64,000 nt of DNA from Bacteroidota bacterium (GCA_020402865.1 JADBYT010000040.1:1-64000), one strand, 5' to 3'. Numbered from the stretch's first letter, positions 55,354-64,000 are shown. The notes: generated by a model not told the origin, from the letters alone. A program made the numbers and translations.

Positions 55354-55881
55354 TCAGTTTGCCGGAGGTGTATTGTCTTGTCTGGGTGCCCAGCGATTGA
55401 TGTCATCACCCGCTGGAGGTTGTTGCCAGCCCGGCTGCGGCGGTGTCCATTGCTGGTTAGAAGCAGGCGGCGGTGTCCATTGCGGAGCGGGCGGCGGTGC
55501 CTGTTGCTGCGGAGGCTGAGGCGGTATCCATTGCTGATTGGGAGCCGGAGGCGGATAACCACCGGTCTGCCAGTTGTAGTTGGGTTGCGGCTGCGGCGGT
55601 TGCTGCATGGCGGAGGGTTGCCAGTTTGCAACCGGTGTTGCACTGCGTTCGTTTTTCTGGCCGAAGAAAATAACCGACGAAATGATGGAAAACGTAAGAA
55701 AGAAAAGGCTCACCAGAAGGCTTATCAGCCCGGCGCCAAATGTGCCTGAAGGTTCAGTATCATTAAAATAAAGCGATGCACTTTCGGAAGGCGGGCAATT
55801 ACATTCCGCATTCATCATAAATATGGAGCATCCCAGACAAATGAGGCTGAAAAGGATACCAAACAGCGATAGTGTTTTCAT
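55354..55881 (-). CDS. Small membrane protein with proline/glutamine-rich tail
   Basis: This 175-residue protein has two hydrophobic segments (LFGILFSLICLGCSIFMM and GAGLISLLVSLFFLTFSIIS) separated by a short loop with a CNCPP motif, then a long disordered tail rich in Pro, Gln and Trp with repeats of the NQQWTPPQP type. Such tails may bind partner proteins or be spacers. It is first of a three-gene operon. Function unknown. Confidence 0.78.
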   Translation of the reverse strand: MKTLSLFGILFSLICLGCSIFMMNAECNCPPSESASLYFNDTEPSGTFGAGLISLLVSLFFLTFSIISSVIFFGQKNERSATPVANWQPSAMQQPPQPQPNYNWQTGGYPPPAPNQQWIPPQPPQQQAPPPAPQWTPPPASNQQWTPPQPGWQQPPAGDDINRWAPRQDNTPPAN

Positions 55882-55957
55882 TCAATCAGCAATTGAGTGT
55901 GCAATTTACGCAAAAAGCGGCGTTAATTCCGACCTTACTAATTGGGTTATTTTTATC

Positions 55958-55990
55958 AAATACTGATTACTGACTAAATAATCAGTATTT
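55958..55990. promoter_or_regulatory. Likely TetR operator (inverted repeat)
   Basis: AAATACTGATTA (55958-55969) and TAATCAGTATTT (55979-55990) are a perfect 12-bp inverted repeat with a 9-base spacer. It lies 10 bases before the tetR start and overlaps its -7 box, as expected for autorepression. Confidence 0.75.
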
Positions 55991-55993
55991 TTG
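55986..55993 (+). promoter_or_regulatory. Promoter -7 box for the tetR-fabF operon
   Basis: TATTTTTG matches TANNTTTG and lies inside the operator's right arm. The predicted start (about 55999) is at the GTG start codon, so the mRNA may be leaderless. Confidence 0.6.
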
Positions 55994-55999
55994 TAACCG

Positions 56000-56611
56000 G
56001 TGAATCATTCGCGTACACGTAAGGATGAAATTTTAGCACTGAGTGAATCCTTGATTCGCACACAGGGTTGTAATGCATTCAGCTATTACGACCTGGCAGA
56101 GGCTTTGAAGCTGAGGCCGGCAGCTATTCACTATCATTTTCCGCATAAAGACGATTTGCTTACTGCCGTGGCTGTTTCGGCTGGTGAAAATTTCAGGCAT
56201 TCGGTAGCCGAAATTGAACAACAGTATGCTTCACCGGAAGCGCAGTTGCAGGCGTTTATCAGGCGAATTTACAAGCAGCCTGCCGGCGAAGGCAAGCTCT
56301 GTATTGTTCTTGCGCTTGGCAGCGATTATTATTCACTTCCGCCGGTGTGCAGCGATGCGCTTCGTAAAACCACTTCGGTTATTCTCGAATGGCTTGCGGC
56401 AGTGCTTGAGGCCGGGAGAGCGCAGAAAAAATTCAGTTTTCACGGCTCGTCACGAAATCGCGCGCAGCTTATGCTGGCGGCGCTCAGTGCTTCACTTCCG
56501 TTAAGCCGCCTCTACGGCAAACGAATTTTTACCGAAATTCAGCAGCAATTGCTCAACGATATTATGGTTCAACCTCCGGCCAGGCGCCGGACTGTATCGC
56601 CCAAAAAATGA
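56000..56611 (+). CDS. TetR-family transcriptional regulator
   Basis: This 203-residue regulator starts with GTG. The N-terminal helix-turn-helix has RKDEILALSESLIRTQGCNA and YYDLAEALKLRPAAIHYHFPHKDDLL, the TetR signature. The C-terminal ligand domain is specific to the protein. A 12-bp palindrome sits at its promoter, so it probably represses itself and the two downstream genes. The stop overlaps the fabF ATG as ATGA. The ligand may be an acyl compound given the fabF neighbour; this is inference. Confidence 0.92.
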   Translation: MNHSRTRKDEILALSESLIRTQGCNAFSYYDLAEALKLRPAAIHYHFPHKDDLLTAVAVSAGENFRHSVAEIEQQYASPEAQLQAFIRRIYKQPAGEGKLCIVLALGSDYYSLPPVCSDALRKTTSVILEWLAAVLEAGRAQKKFSFHGSSRNRAQLMLAALSASLPLSRLYGKRIFTEIQQQLLNDIMVQPPARRRTVSPKK

Positions 56612-57858
56612 AACGAGTTGTAATTACCGGTATCGGTGCCCTTACTCCGCTTGGCAATTCGGCCGAAGCGTTTCGTCAAAATCTCTTTGCCGGAAAAAGC
56701 GGCGCTGTGCCCATCACGCATTTTGATGCCTCGAAATTCAAAACGCAGTTTGCCTGCGAACTCAAAGAGTTCAATCCCGAAAAGCTGCTTGAACGTTCGG
56801 GTTTGCGCCGAATGGATCCTGTAACCTGGTATGCACTTGCGGCTGCCGATGAGGCGCTTGCACACGCAGGCATACTGGCCGAAGGTGCTGTAAACAAAGA
56901 CCGCGTGGGCATCATCTGGGCAAGCGGCAATGGCGGTTTTTACACCATTCAGGAACAGGTGTCGGAATTTGCCCGTGGCGACGGCACGCCGCGTTTCAAT
57001 CCGTTTTTTATTCCGAAAGTATTGATTGACATTACTTCCGGGCAGCTGGCCATGCGCTATGGTTTTCGCGGCATCAATTATACCGCAGTTTCTGCCTGCG
57101 CGTCGGGTAATTCGGCCATAATGGATGCGTTTAACTATGTGCGGTGGGGCAAGGCCGATATTATTCTGGCCGGCGGTTCGGAAGCACCCATTTGCGAAGC
57201 CGGTGTGGGCGGCTTTAATGCCATGAAAGCCATGAGCACACGCAACGATGATCCGGCTACTGCTTCGCGGCCTTACGACAAAGACCGCGACGGTTTTGTA
57301 ATGGGCGAGGGCGCAGCCGCACTCGTGCTCGAATCGCTTGATCATGCGCTGGCGCGCGGTGCAAACATCCTCGCCGAAATTGTTGGCGCAGGCATGTCGG
57401 CCGATGCGTATCACCTTACCTCAGTGCATCCCGAAGGGGCCGGTGCCAAGCTGGCCATGCACATGGCCCTTGATGATGCCGGCATTACGCCCGATGTCAT
57501 CGACTACATCAACACACACGGCACATCAACACCAAACGGTGATGTGGCCGAGCTTAAAGCCGTGGCCGATGTGTTCGGCACTCATATCCGCCGCATGAAC
57601 ATCAGCTCCACCAAATCAATGACCGGCCACTTGCTTGGCGCGGCCGGAGCAGTGGAGGCACTGGCTTCCATCTTTGCCATACAGGACAACCGCATTCCGC
57701 CCACCATCAATCTTTTCAATCCCGATCCCGAAATTCCCGAAGGCTTCAACCTTACACCGCATGTGGCGGTTGAACGTGAAGTGAATTATGCAATGAGCAA
57801 TACATTTGGTTTTGGCGGGCACAATGCCATTTCCATTTTCAAAAAATGGAAGCCATGA
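56608..57858 (+). CDS. fabF: 3-oxoacyl-ACP synthase II (KAS II-type)
   Basis: This 416-residue enzyme elongates acyl-ACP with malonyl-ACP. The Cys-His-His triad is present: C164 in VSACASGN, the histidine in THGTSTPNGD, and the histidine in MTGHLLGAAG. Length and motifs fit FabF. Overlaps with tetR (ATGA) and the small membrane protein (ATGA) show a coupled operon. The local TetR suggests it is a specialised second copy rather than the housekeeping gene, but this cannot be proved here. Confidence 0.93.
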   Translation: MKRVVITGIGALTPLGNSAEAFRQNLFAGKSGAVPITHFDASKFKTQFACELKEFNPEKLLERSGLRRMDPVTWYALAAADEALAHAGILAEGAVNKDRVGIIWASGNGGFYTIQEQVSEFARGDGTPRFNPFFIPKVLIDITSGQLAMRYGFRGINYTAVSACASGNSAIMDAFNYVRWGKADIILAGGSEAPICEAGVGGFNAMKAMSTRNDDPATASRPYDKDRDGFVMGEGAAALVLESLDHALARGANILAEIVGAGMSADAYHLTSVHPEGAGAKLAMHMALDDAGITPDVIDYINTHGTSTPNGDVAELKAVADVFGTHIRRMNISSTKSMTGHLLGAAGAVEALASIFAIQDNRIPPTINLFNPDPEIPEGFNLTPHVAVEREVNYAMSNTFGFGGHNAISIFKKWKP

Positions 57859-58103
57859 GCATCACCGATCTTATTTCGGCGGCTGGCGTAACGCTTATTC
57901 TGGCTGCTTTTTTTCTGAGTACGTTTAAATACATCAGCACCTCTTCGCGTATTTATTTTGTGCTCAATTTTCTGGGTGGTTCGCTGGCGTGCTGGGGCAG
58001 TATGCGCATTCCGTCGCTTCCGTTTACCATACTCGAAGGTGTGTGGGCGCTGGTGGCGGCGGTGGGATTTGCAAAAACGTTTGCGCAGCCGCAGCAAAGC
58101 TAA
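57855..58103 (+). CDS. Small membrane protein of the CBU_0592 type
   Basis: This 82-residue protein (ATG 57855, overlapping the fabF stop as ATGA; an ATG at 57846 would add three residues) has three hydrophobic segments and the pattern LILAAFFLSTFKYIS, YFVLNFLGGSLACWG and PFTILEGVWALVAAVG, as in the CBU_0592-type membrane protein family. Function unknown. Its stop codon lies within the first copy of the 19-bp direct repeat. Confidence 0.82.
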   Translation: MSITDLISAAGVTLILAAFFLSTFKYISTSSRIYFVLNFLGGSLACWGSMRIPSLPFTILEGVWALVAAVGFAKTFAQPQQS

Positions 58104-58113
58104 CGCGCTGCTG
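58095..58113 (+). repeat. 19-bp direct repeat, left copy
   Basis: CAAAGCTAACGCGCTGCTG, identical to 60167-60185, 2072 bases away. It contains the stop codon of the upstream gene. Bases on both sides differ, so the match is exactly 19. Confidence 0.85.
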
Positions 58114-58267
58114 ATTTCTCAAAAAATGAGGCGCATAATTAAACGGATTAAAGCATTTTCAAAATTCGTATATTTCGGTTATTTCTGAAAACTAAGCAAT
58201 ACGGAAATTTCCTGTGGCTTTTTTTCTTATTATTGAAAGTTCAATTACTCCAAAATCTCAAGAGAAT

Positions 58268-60157
58268 ATGTTGACTATGTATCTGGCAAAATTTCGTTTT
58301 CTGGTATTGCTTCTTATTCTTGTTTTGCTTTTGCCCGATACCCTGTATTCGCAAAATTACGGGCAATGGGTATGGATGAAGGGAAGTGACTTACCTAATC
58401 CGCCATCCATTTATGGTGTGCAGGGCGTGGCATCGCCGGCAAACAATCCTCCGGGATTGTCTGGTGTTTATAAATGGGCAGATACTACCCGGGGCAAATT
58501 TTGGATTTTTGGTGGCGTAGATTACCTCAACCGAATGTATTCTGATTTATGGTGCTTCGACTTAGCTACCCTGAACTGGACATGGGTAAAAGGGCCGGGA
58601 ATTCCCGATCAGTTATCAGTGTTTGGTACACAAGGACAGCCATCACCCGTTAATAATCCTTCAGCAAGAACTGCGGGTATGAGTTGGATAGATCAGAATG
58701 GTGATTTGTATTTATTTGGTGGTTATGGATATTACGCAACCGGATACGGACAATTGGGTGATTTGTGGAAATTCAATGTGACTTCAAACGAATGGACATG
58801 GCTTAAAGGATCGCTCACGAGTAATTATCTTGGCAATTATGGCACTATCAATGTTTCATCGCCCTCTAATGAACCTCCAAGTACTTGTTGTGCAGTAACC
58901 TGGGTGTCAAACTCCAACGAGTTATACATGTTTGGAGGAATTGGAGGTCTCAAAAATACAGTGTGGAAATATACACCCGCCACCAACGAATGGATATGGC
59001 TGCATGGAACCAGTGCGATAAATTCTGTTCCTCCGGTGTATGGTACAAAGAATGTGGCTTCTCCGGCAAACACACCCGGAGGCAGATGGAATAATATTTC
59101 CTGGACAGATAAACAGGGAAACTTCTGGCTTTTTGGAGGTAGCGATTATTGGAATTTTGCTACTAGAGACATGTGGATGTATAATCCTGCTGCCAATATG
59201 TGGACCTGGATGGCTGGTGATCAGGTTCAAGATTCGCTGGTAAATGTGGACCTCAAATGTATTACAGATACAATTACTCCATCCACAAGGGCTGAAAGCA
59301 ATGGCTGTTGGGTGGATGCATGTGGAAATTTTTGGCTCTACGGAGGATTTTACTTTGACATTTACCCGCTTAATGATATGTGGATGTTTAATCCCAACAC
59401 ACAAAAATTCACATACACCGGGGGATATACCATTAACCAGCTGGGAAATTACGGTAACATTCAGCAAGCCTCACCATCAAATTACCCGCACGGAATGTCG
59501 GGTGGTGGAGGTATGCGCGACAAGCAAGGTAGGTTGTGGATGTTTATGGGGATACATTCTTTCACGAATCCGCTATATTTTAATTCTGTATGGGTTTACA
59601 CACCTGATCCATACTGTACAGGAGGGTATGCGGTAAATGCAGGTGAAGATCAGAGTTTATGTTTGCCCGTTACTCAGGTGGAATTAACTGCCAGTACCAC
59701 ACTCTCAGGTATGTGGTCGCAACTTTCAGGGCCGGTTGGTGTGACGATTAATTCGCCCGGTGATTTGAATACAACTGCCTCCGGATTTTCAACCCCGGGC
59801 ACATATACTTTTCTTTGGACATCTTTTGACCAGACTTGCGAAGGTGTATATGACACGGTAAGAATAATCATTGCCGATGGCCTTGCGGAGATTATTTTAC
59901 CCAACGTGTTTACACCCAATGGCGATGGCACAAATGATTATTATGATCAGGGCGATATTGTCACTGAAGAATTTGAAATGCGAATATTTGACAGGTGGGG
60001 AAGGTTGTTATTTACTTCAATAAATCCCGAAGTAAACTGGGATGGAAAGTTTGATGGGAACGAATGCAATGAAGGAGTCTATTTTGCTACGCTTCGCGTA
60101 ACCAACTGTAAGCAGGAAAAACAGGAATACCGTACATTTTTCCATCTTGAAAGATAA
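58268..60157 (+). CDS. Kelch-like beta-propeller protein with T9SS type B sorting domain
   Basis: This 629-residue protein starts at ATG 58268 (or 58277) with a signal peptide (FRFLVLLLILVLLLPDTLYS). A GTG at 58214 is open too, but adds no signal features. About six Kelch-like repeats follow, with patterns such as FWIFGGVDYLNRMYSDLWCF and LYLFGGYG...GDLWKF. Residues about 540-629 form a type B sorting domain (LPNVFTPNGDGTNDYYD, IFDRWGRLLF, NWDGKFDG). Its codons are more AT-rich than those of the flanking genes, and it lies between 19-bp direct repeats. Probably a surface protein; ligand unknown. Confidence 0.9.
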   Translation: MLTMYLAKFRFLVLLLILVLLLPDTLYSQNYGQWVWMKGSDLPNPPSIYGVQGVASPANNPPGLSGVYKWADTTRGKFWIFGGVDYLNRMYSDLWCFDLATLNWTWVKGPGIPDQLSVFGTQGQPSPVNNPSARTAGMSWIDQNGDLYLFGGYGYYATGYGQLGDLWKFNVTSNEWTWLKGSLTSNYLGNYGTINVSSPSNEPPSTCCAVTWVSNSNELYMFGGIGGLKNTVWKYTPATNEWIWLHGTSAINSVPPVYGTKNVASPANTPGGRWNNISWTDKQGNFWLFGGSDYWNFATRDMWMYNPAANMWTWMAGDQVQDSLVNVDLKCITDTITPSTRAESNGCWVDACGNFWLYGGFYFDIYPLNDMWMFNPNTQKFTYTGGYTINQLGNYGNIQQASPSNYPHGMSGGGGMRDKQGRLWMFMGIHSFTNPLYFNSVWVYTPDPYCTGGYAVNAGEDQSLCLPVTQVELTASTTLSGMWSQLSGPVGVTINSPGDLNTTASGFSTPGTYTFLWTSFDQTCEGVYDTVRIIIADGLAEIILPNVFTPNGDGTNDYYDQGDIVTEEFEMRIFDRWGRLLFTSINPEVNWDGKFDGNECNEGVYFATLRVTNCKQEKQEYRTFFHLER

Positions 60158-60166
60158 TGTTTACGA

Positions 60167-60185
60167 CAAAGCTAACGCGCTGCTG
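60167..60185 (+). repeat. 19-bp direct repeat, right copy
   Basis: Second copy of CAAAGCTAACGCGCTGCTG; it lies 9 bases after the Kelch gene stop codon and 59 bases before the mpl start. Confidence 0.85.
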
Positions 60186-60243
60186 TTTAAAACATAAGAA
60201 ACTGCTTTGCGGCGGCAGCCTGCTTTTCTGCTAAGTTGCAGGC

Positions 60244-61614
60244 ATGCGCATTCACCTCATTGCCATTGGCGGCAGTGCCATGCACAACATGGCGCTTGCC
60301 CTTCACGAAAAAGGCTATCACGTAACCGGCTCCGACGACGAAATACGCGAACCGTCGCGCAGCCGTTTGTTGGCTAAAGGCTTGCTGCCTGCATACGAAG
60401 GCTGGAATCCTGATGTAATTACTGCTGAACTGGATGCCGTAATTCTGGGCATGCACGCCCGTGCCGATAATCCCGAACTGCTGCGCGCGCAGGAACTCGG
60501 TCTTACCATTTATTCCTATCCGGATTATCTCTACGAACAAAGCCGCGATAAAACGCGTATTGTAATTGGCGGCAGCCACGGCAAAACGTCTGTCACGGCT
60601 ATGGTGCTGCATGTGTTTAAACACTGTGGCATCGACACCGATTTCATGGTGGGCGCACAGCTCGATGGTTTTGATACAATGGTGCGCATGACGCGTGATG
60701 CAAAATTTATCGTGCTGGAGGGCGATGAATACCTTGCCTCGCCGGTTGACCGCCGTCCGAAATTTCATCTCTATCATCCGCACATTGCACTGCTCAGCGG
60801 CATTGCGTGGGATCATATAAACGTATTTCCCACGTTCGATAATTATGTGGATCAATTCCGCATCTTCATTGATAAAATTGAAGAGGGCGGTACATTGATT
60901 TATTGCGGTAATGATGAGGTGCTGAAAGAAACGGCGGAGCATACGCCCGGGCACAATCTCAATAAACAGGAATACGGCATTCCCGCACACGAAATTGTAA
61001 ACGGTACCACCACGCTGCTGCGCGAAGATGGCCGTCGGGTGCCGCTGCTGGTGTTTGGCGATCACAACCTGATGAACATGGAAGGTGCGCGCCTGATTTG
61101 TGAGAAAGCAGGCATCACCAATCAGCAGTTTGATGCCGCCATACAATCGTTTAAAGGAGCCGCACGCAGACTTGAACTGGTGCGCAAATCAGAATCATTT
61201 AATTGTTACAAGGATTTTGCGCACTCGCCTTCAAAGCTTAAGGCCACTACCGCTGCAGTGCGTAAACAATTTCCACAGCGCACGCTGGTAGCCTGCATGG
61301 AGTTGCACACCTTCAGCAGCCTCACCGCCGAATTTCTTGCCGAGTATAATGGTGCAATGAACACTGCCGATGTGGCTTATGTGTATTTCAATCCGCACAC
61401 CATTGCGCACAAAAAGCTTCCGCCAATCACTGAGGCGCAGGTAAAACAGGCTTTTGCAAGAGATGATATTAAAGTATCTACTGATTCGGCGGCACTGGTG
61501 GCTGAACTAAAGCAGCACAGCTGGAATAACAGTGTGCTGCTGCTTATGACTTCCGGGAATTTTGATGGCGTAAATTTTGATGAGCTTGCGGCAGCAGTTG
61601 ATCCGGTGAAATAA
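60244..61614 (+). CDS. mpl: UDP-N-acetylmuramate:peptide ligase (Mpl-like Mur ligase)
   Basis: This 456-residue protein has HLIAIGGSAMHNMALAL near the start (usual form: GIGG), the Mur ligase P-loop IGGSHGKTSV, the LEGDEY acidic motif, and GDHNLMNMEGA, as in Mur ligases. The combination with the KDFAHSPSK motif suits Mpl, which reuses murein tripeptide by ligating it to UDP-MurNAc. The 456-residue length is typical. Alternatives such as MurC are less likely, because those show a different set of motifs. Confidence 0.88.
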   Translation: MRIHLIAIGGSAMHNMALALHEKGYHVTGSDDEIREPSRSRLLAKGLLPAYEGWNPDVITAELDAVILGMHARADNPELLRAQELGLTIYSYPDYLYEQSRDKTRIVIGGSHGKTSVTAMVLHVFKHCGIDTDFMVGAQLDGFDTMVRMTRDAKFIVLEGDEYLASPVDRRPKFHLYHPHIALLSGIAWDHINVFPTFDNYVDQFRIFIDKIEEGGTLIYCGNDEVLKETAEHTPGHNLNKQEYGIPAHEIVNGTTTLLREDGRRVPLLVFGDHNLMNMEGARLICEKAGITNQQFDAAIQSFKGAARRLELVRKSESFNCYKDFAHSPSKLKATTAAVRKQFPQRTLVACMELHTFSSLTAEFLAEYNGAMNTADVAYVYFNPHTIAHKKLPPITEAQVKQAFARDDIKVSTDSAALVAELKQHSWNNSVLLLMTSGNFDGVNFDELAAAVDPVK

Positions 61615-61619
61615 AACAG

Positions 61620-61655
61620 AAACGGATGCCATAAGTGACATCCGTTTCGATTTTT
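61620..61655. terminator. Bidirectional terminator between mpl and the DUF4199 gene
   Basis: AAACGGATG (61620-61628) pairs with CATCCGTTT (61639-61647) around a 10-base loop, followed by CGATTTTT. The AAA on the other side makes it usable for the DUF4199 gene too, whose stop is at 61654. Confidence 0.75.
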
Positions 61656-62133
61656 ACAATGTGCGCTTTTCTTTTTTGAGAATCAAAGCAGTTCCCATCG
61701 TGATAAAGAAGCCCATCAGCAGTTGCATGATGACGAACATCAATACCCTGTTTGTGATATTGGAGGGCGTAATGGTCCGAAATAAATCAATAATCTCTTT
61801 ATTGGATTTTCCGGCTTCTTTCAGTTTGAGTAACTGCGCTCCCATGCTTTCGTTGTTAATACCGTAGAACCAGCCCACTGCAAAGAACAGCGTAACGATT
61901 ATTGCGGCGCCGAAACCGGTTTGAAGAGCAGTTTTGAAAGAAATGAAATCGTCCTCTTCACGTCTTTTAATTTTTACTGCGGCGTAAATAGACGCAATCA
62001 GTAAAAGCATAGGAAGATAGTAGAGGATCGTGCCGAATGCGCCGGTTGGTTTAAGCGCGGCGTTCAGCATCAATGCGGCAAGGGTAAGGATGCCGCCAAA
62101 GAGGCTTGAAATATGATAGGCTTTCAAACGCAT
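61654..62133 (-). CDS. DUF4199 membrane protein
   Basis: This 159-residue protein has four hydrophobic segments (SLFGGILTLAALMLNAAL, ILYYLPMLLLIASIYAAV, TGFGAAIIVTLFFAVGWFYG, LMFVIMQLLMGFFITMGTAL) with a charged RREEDDFISFKTALQTGFG stretch between the second and third, as in the DUF4199 family of Bacteroidota. Function unknown. It starts one base after the rho stop codon, so it is probably co-transcribed with rho. Confidence 0.85.
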   Translation of the reverse strand: MRLKAYHISSLFGGILTLAALMLNAALKPTGAFGTILYYLPMLLLIASIYAAVKIKRREEDDFISFKTALQTGFGAAIIVTLFFAVGWFYGINNESMGAQLLKLKEAGKSNKEIIDLFRTITPSNITNRVLMFVIMQLLMGFFITMGTALILKKEKRTL

Positions 62134-62134
62134 A

Positions 62135-64000
62135 TTATCCGTTCATCGAAATCAAAAACTCCTCGTTTGATTGTGAGTTTTTCATACGGTCGCGGAGGAA
62201 TTCCATGGCTTCAATCGGATTCATATCGGCAAGGTGATTACGCAGAATCCAGATGCGCTGCAACACGTCTTTCTCCATCAGCAGATCGTCGCGGCGGGTT
62301 GATGAAGCCACAAGGTCGATAGCAGGGAAAATGCGTTTGTTGGCCAGCTTGCGGTCGAGTTGCAGTTCCATATTACCGGTGCCCTTGAATTCTTCGAAAA
62401 TAACTTCGTCCATTTTCGAGCCGGTATCGGTAAGCGCCGTGGCAATAATGGTGAGCGATCCGCCGCCTTCAATTTTACGTGCGGCACCGAAGAAACGTTT
62501 GGGTTTATGCAGTGCGTTTGCATCCACACCGCCCGAAAGCACTTTACCTGAAGCCGGCTGCACGGTGTTGTAGGCGCGCGCAAGGCGGGTAATGGAGTCG
62601 AGCAGAATAACCACATCGTGGCCGCATTCTACAAGGCGTTTGGCTTTTTCGAGTACGATGTTGGCAATCTTCACATGGCGTTCGGCCGGTTCGTCGAAGG
62701 TTGAGGCAATCACTTCGGCGCGTACGCTGCGTGCCATGTCGGTTACTTCTTCCGGACGTTCGTCGATGAGCAGAATCATCAGATACACTTCCGGATGGTT
62801 GTCGGCAATGGCGTTTGCTACTTCTTTCAGCAGCATGGTTTTACCGGTTTTCGGCTGCGCCACAATCAGGCCGCGCTGGCCTTTACCGATAGGTGTGAAC
62901 ATATCCATTACACGCATTGAGAGCGGGGCTTTCATGCGTGCGTTGCTTCCGCTGAGGTTGAATTTCTCTTTGGGGAAAAGCGGGGTGAGGAAGTCGAAAG
63001 GCACACGGTCGCGCACTACGCCGGGGTCGCGGCCGTTGATTTTGTCAACTTTGGTAAGGGGGAAATATTTCTCGCCTTCTTTGGGCGGACGAATTGCACC
63101 GCGCACGGTATCGCCGGTTTTGAGGCCGAAGAGTTTAATCTGCGACTGCGATACATATACATCATCGGGCGAGTTGAGGTAGTTGTAGTCTGACGAGCGC
63201 AGGAAGCCATAGCCATCGGGCATAATTTCCAGCACGCCTTCGCAGGCTACCATGTTATCGAAGCTGTAGAAATCGTCTTGCTTGGGCTGTTGCTGCTGCT
63301 GACGGTTCTGGAAATTAGGGTTGTTCTGGCGGTTGAAGTTGTTTCCGCCGTTGTTATAGGGTTGCTGCTGCTGGCCTTGCTGGTAGGGCTGTTGCTGCTG
63401 CTGAGGTTGCTGTTGTTGTGGCTGCTGCTGCTGCTGAGGCGGCACGGGTGTTTGCTGCGGATCAACAGGAGGGCCGTTTTGCGCCTGGATGAAAGCGGGG
63501 GGCTGCTGGTATGCCGGGGGCGGGGGCGGGGGAACCTGGCCCTGCTGGTAAGGCTTCTGCTGCTGGCCTTGCTGGTAAGGCTTCTGTTGCTGGCCTTGCT
63601 GGTAGGGTTTCTGCTGCTGATCGCGGCGCTGCTGCTGCTGGCCTTGCTGATAGGGCTTTTGCTGCCCCTGCTGATAAGGTTTCTGCTGCTGGTCGCGGTG
63701 CTGTTTGGGGGGGAATTGATTTTGCTGCTGTTCCTGATTTTCAGCGGCAGGCGGCACTACATCACTTGTAATGGCGCTCAGATCAGGATCGGGCAAACGT
63801 TTTTTCTCGGCAGGTTTTACCTCGTCGGTTTTAGCGTCTGATTCGGGTTTCTTTTCGGTCTCAGTTTCGAGCGATACAAAGCGGGGATCAGGCTTGGCTT
63901 CAAAAAGATCAGGCGTTTCGGTATTGCCCGCTGATTCGCTTTTGGGCTTGCGTCCCCGGCGGGGACGTTGCTGCTCGCCTTCCGGGGTAGTTTCGCCTGG
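62135..64000 (-). CDS. rho: Transcription termination factor Rho with long Gln-rich insert, 5' partial
   Basis: The frame is open past the right edge, so the start is outside; 621 residues are present. The first 70 are charged and rich in Pro/Glu/Lys. Then come about 150 residues rich in Gln, Pro, Tyr and Gly, with repeats of KPYQQGQQQ type (63538-63690), followed by a Gln/Asn run. After this are the RNA-binding domain ([17 protein letters not shown]), Walker [36 protein letters not shown] and the R-loop segment, so the core is typical. Rho is a hexameric RNA helicase that ends transcription. The disordered insert is far longer than in E. coli Rho. Confidence 0.97.
   Translation of the reverse strand, partial: PGETTPEGEQQRPRRGRKPKSESAGNTETPDLFEAKPDPRFVSLETETEKKPESDAKTDEVKPAEKKRLPDPDLSAITSDVVPPAAENQEQQQNQFPPKQHRDQQQKPYQQGQQKPYQQGQQQQRRDQQQKPYQQGQQQKPYQQGQQQKPYQQGQVPPPPPPAYQQPPAFIQAQNGPPVDPQQTPVPPQQQQQPQQQQPQQQQQPYQQGQQQQPYNNGGNNFNRQNNPNFQNRQQQQQPKQDDFYSFDNMVACEGVLEIMPDGYGFLRSSDYNYLNSPDDVYVSQSQIKLFGLKTGDTVRGAIRPPKEGEKYFPLTKVDKINGRDPGVVRDRVPFDFLTPLFPKEKFNLSGSNARMKAPLSMRVMDMFTPIGKGQRGLIVAQPKTGKTMLLKEVANAIADNHPEVYLMILLIDERPEEVTDMARSVRAEVIASTFDEPAERHVKIANIVLEKAKRLVECGHDVVILLDSITRLARAYNTVQPASGKVLSGGVDANALHKPKRFFGAARKIEGGGSLTIIATALTDTGSKMDEVIFEEFKGTGNMELQLDRKLANKRIFPAIDLVASSTRRDDLLMEKDVLQRIWILRNHLADMNPIEAMEFLRDRMKNSQSNEEFLISMNG
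63538..63690 (-). repeat. 27-bp tandem repeat in the Gln-rich part of rho
   Basis: About five copies of a 27-base unit encoding PYQQGQQQK with few differences, with one more related unit near 63360-63400. It is inside the gene and in frame, so changes in copy number would alter only the length of the disordered region. Confidence 0.85.

Noticed and set aside
56569-57414. 281-residue open frame opposite fabF
   Set aside because: Antisense to an intact, well-conserved enzyme gene; no family motif.
60187-61146. 319-residue open frame opposite mpl
   Set aside because: Antisense to mpl, with odd composition (many His/Arg) and no motif.
63538-63690. CRISPR-like array
   Set aside because: The 27-bp units are contiguous, without spacers, and encode an in-frame peptide repeat in rho.

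Overview
The window looks like a chromosome segment from a free-living member of the Bacteroidota. Evidence: three kinds of surface protein carry type IX secretion (T9SS) sorting domains (type A and type B), there are SprB-type adhesin repeats, two large TonB-dependent receptors and a PorV/FadL-like barrel. Putative promoters fit the Bacteroidota -7 consensus TANNTTTG, start codons lack Shine-Dalgarno leaders, the ATP synthase epsilon subunit is the short form, and a bacterial heptaprenylglyceryl/geranylgeranylglyceryl phosphate synthase is present. I see no tRNA, rRNA, CRISPR array or intact insertion sequence.

Layout. 1-7.5 kb: the end of a giant SprB-repeat adhesin and a type A T9SS protein. 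7.6-11.7 kb: atpC-atpD, a leucine-rich-repeat protein, ribF and a small exported protein. 11.8-16.5 kb: a 1492-residue polymorphic toxin whose C-terminal domain resembles CD38/ADP-ribosyl cyclase, followed by a 78-residue candidate immunity gene. 17.2-19.8 kb: a TonB-dependent receptor behind a TPP riboswitch. 20.5-23.6 kb: a tightly overlapping five-gene operon (phosphopantetheinyl transferase, GGGPS, ThiE/TenI-like, PnuC-type transporter, NadR-like kinase) that with the riboswitch receptor suggests thiamine salvage. 23.9-26.7 kb: ahcY and small exported or membrane proteins. 26.9-40.2 kb: a receptor / giant T9SS protein / PorV-like locus plus a second copy of the giant protein. 40.4-48.9 kb: greA, a HIT protein, an orphan contractile-injection-system tape-measure-type gene, a helical protein, a P-loop ATPase and priA. 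48.9-55.9 kb: a barrel protein, a frameshifted Sel1 gene, a NYN protein, a candidate small RNA, a sterol-desaturase-family enzyme, a patatin, a thioredoxin-like protein and a metallo-hydrolase. 56-61.6 kb: TetR-fabF-small membrane protein, a T9SS beta-propeller gene bounded by 19-bp direct repeats, and mpl. 61.7-64 kb: a DUF4199 protein and rho, which has a long glutamine-rich disordered region and runs off the right edge.

The best candidates for something new are: the ADP-ribosyl-cyclase-like toxin module and its composition breakpoint, possibly linked to the CIS-type protein; the riboswitch receptor plus PnuC/NadR-like/ThiE-like operon; the receptor-giant-PorV locus; the promoter-terminator pairs in front of greA and the NYN gene; and the direct-repeat-bounded T9SS gene. 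All family calls come from reading motifs by eye; no database search was run.
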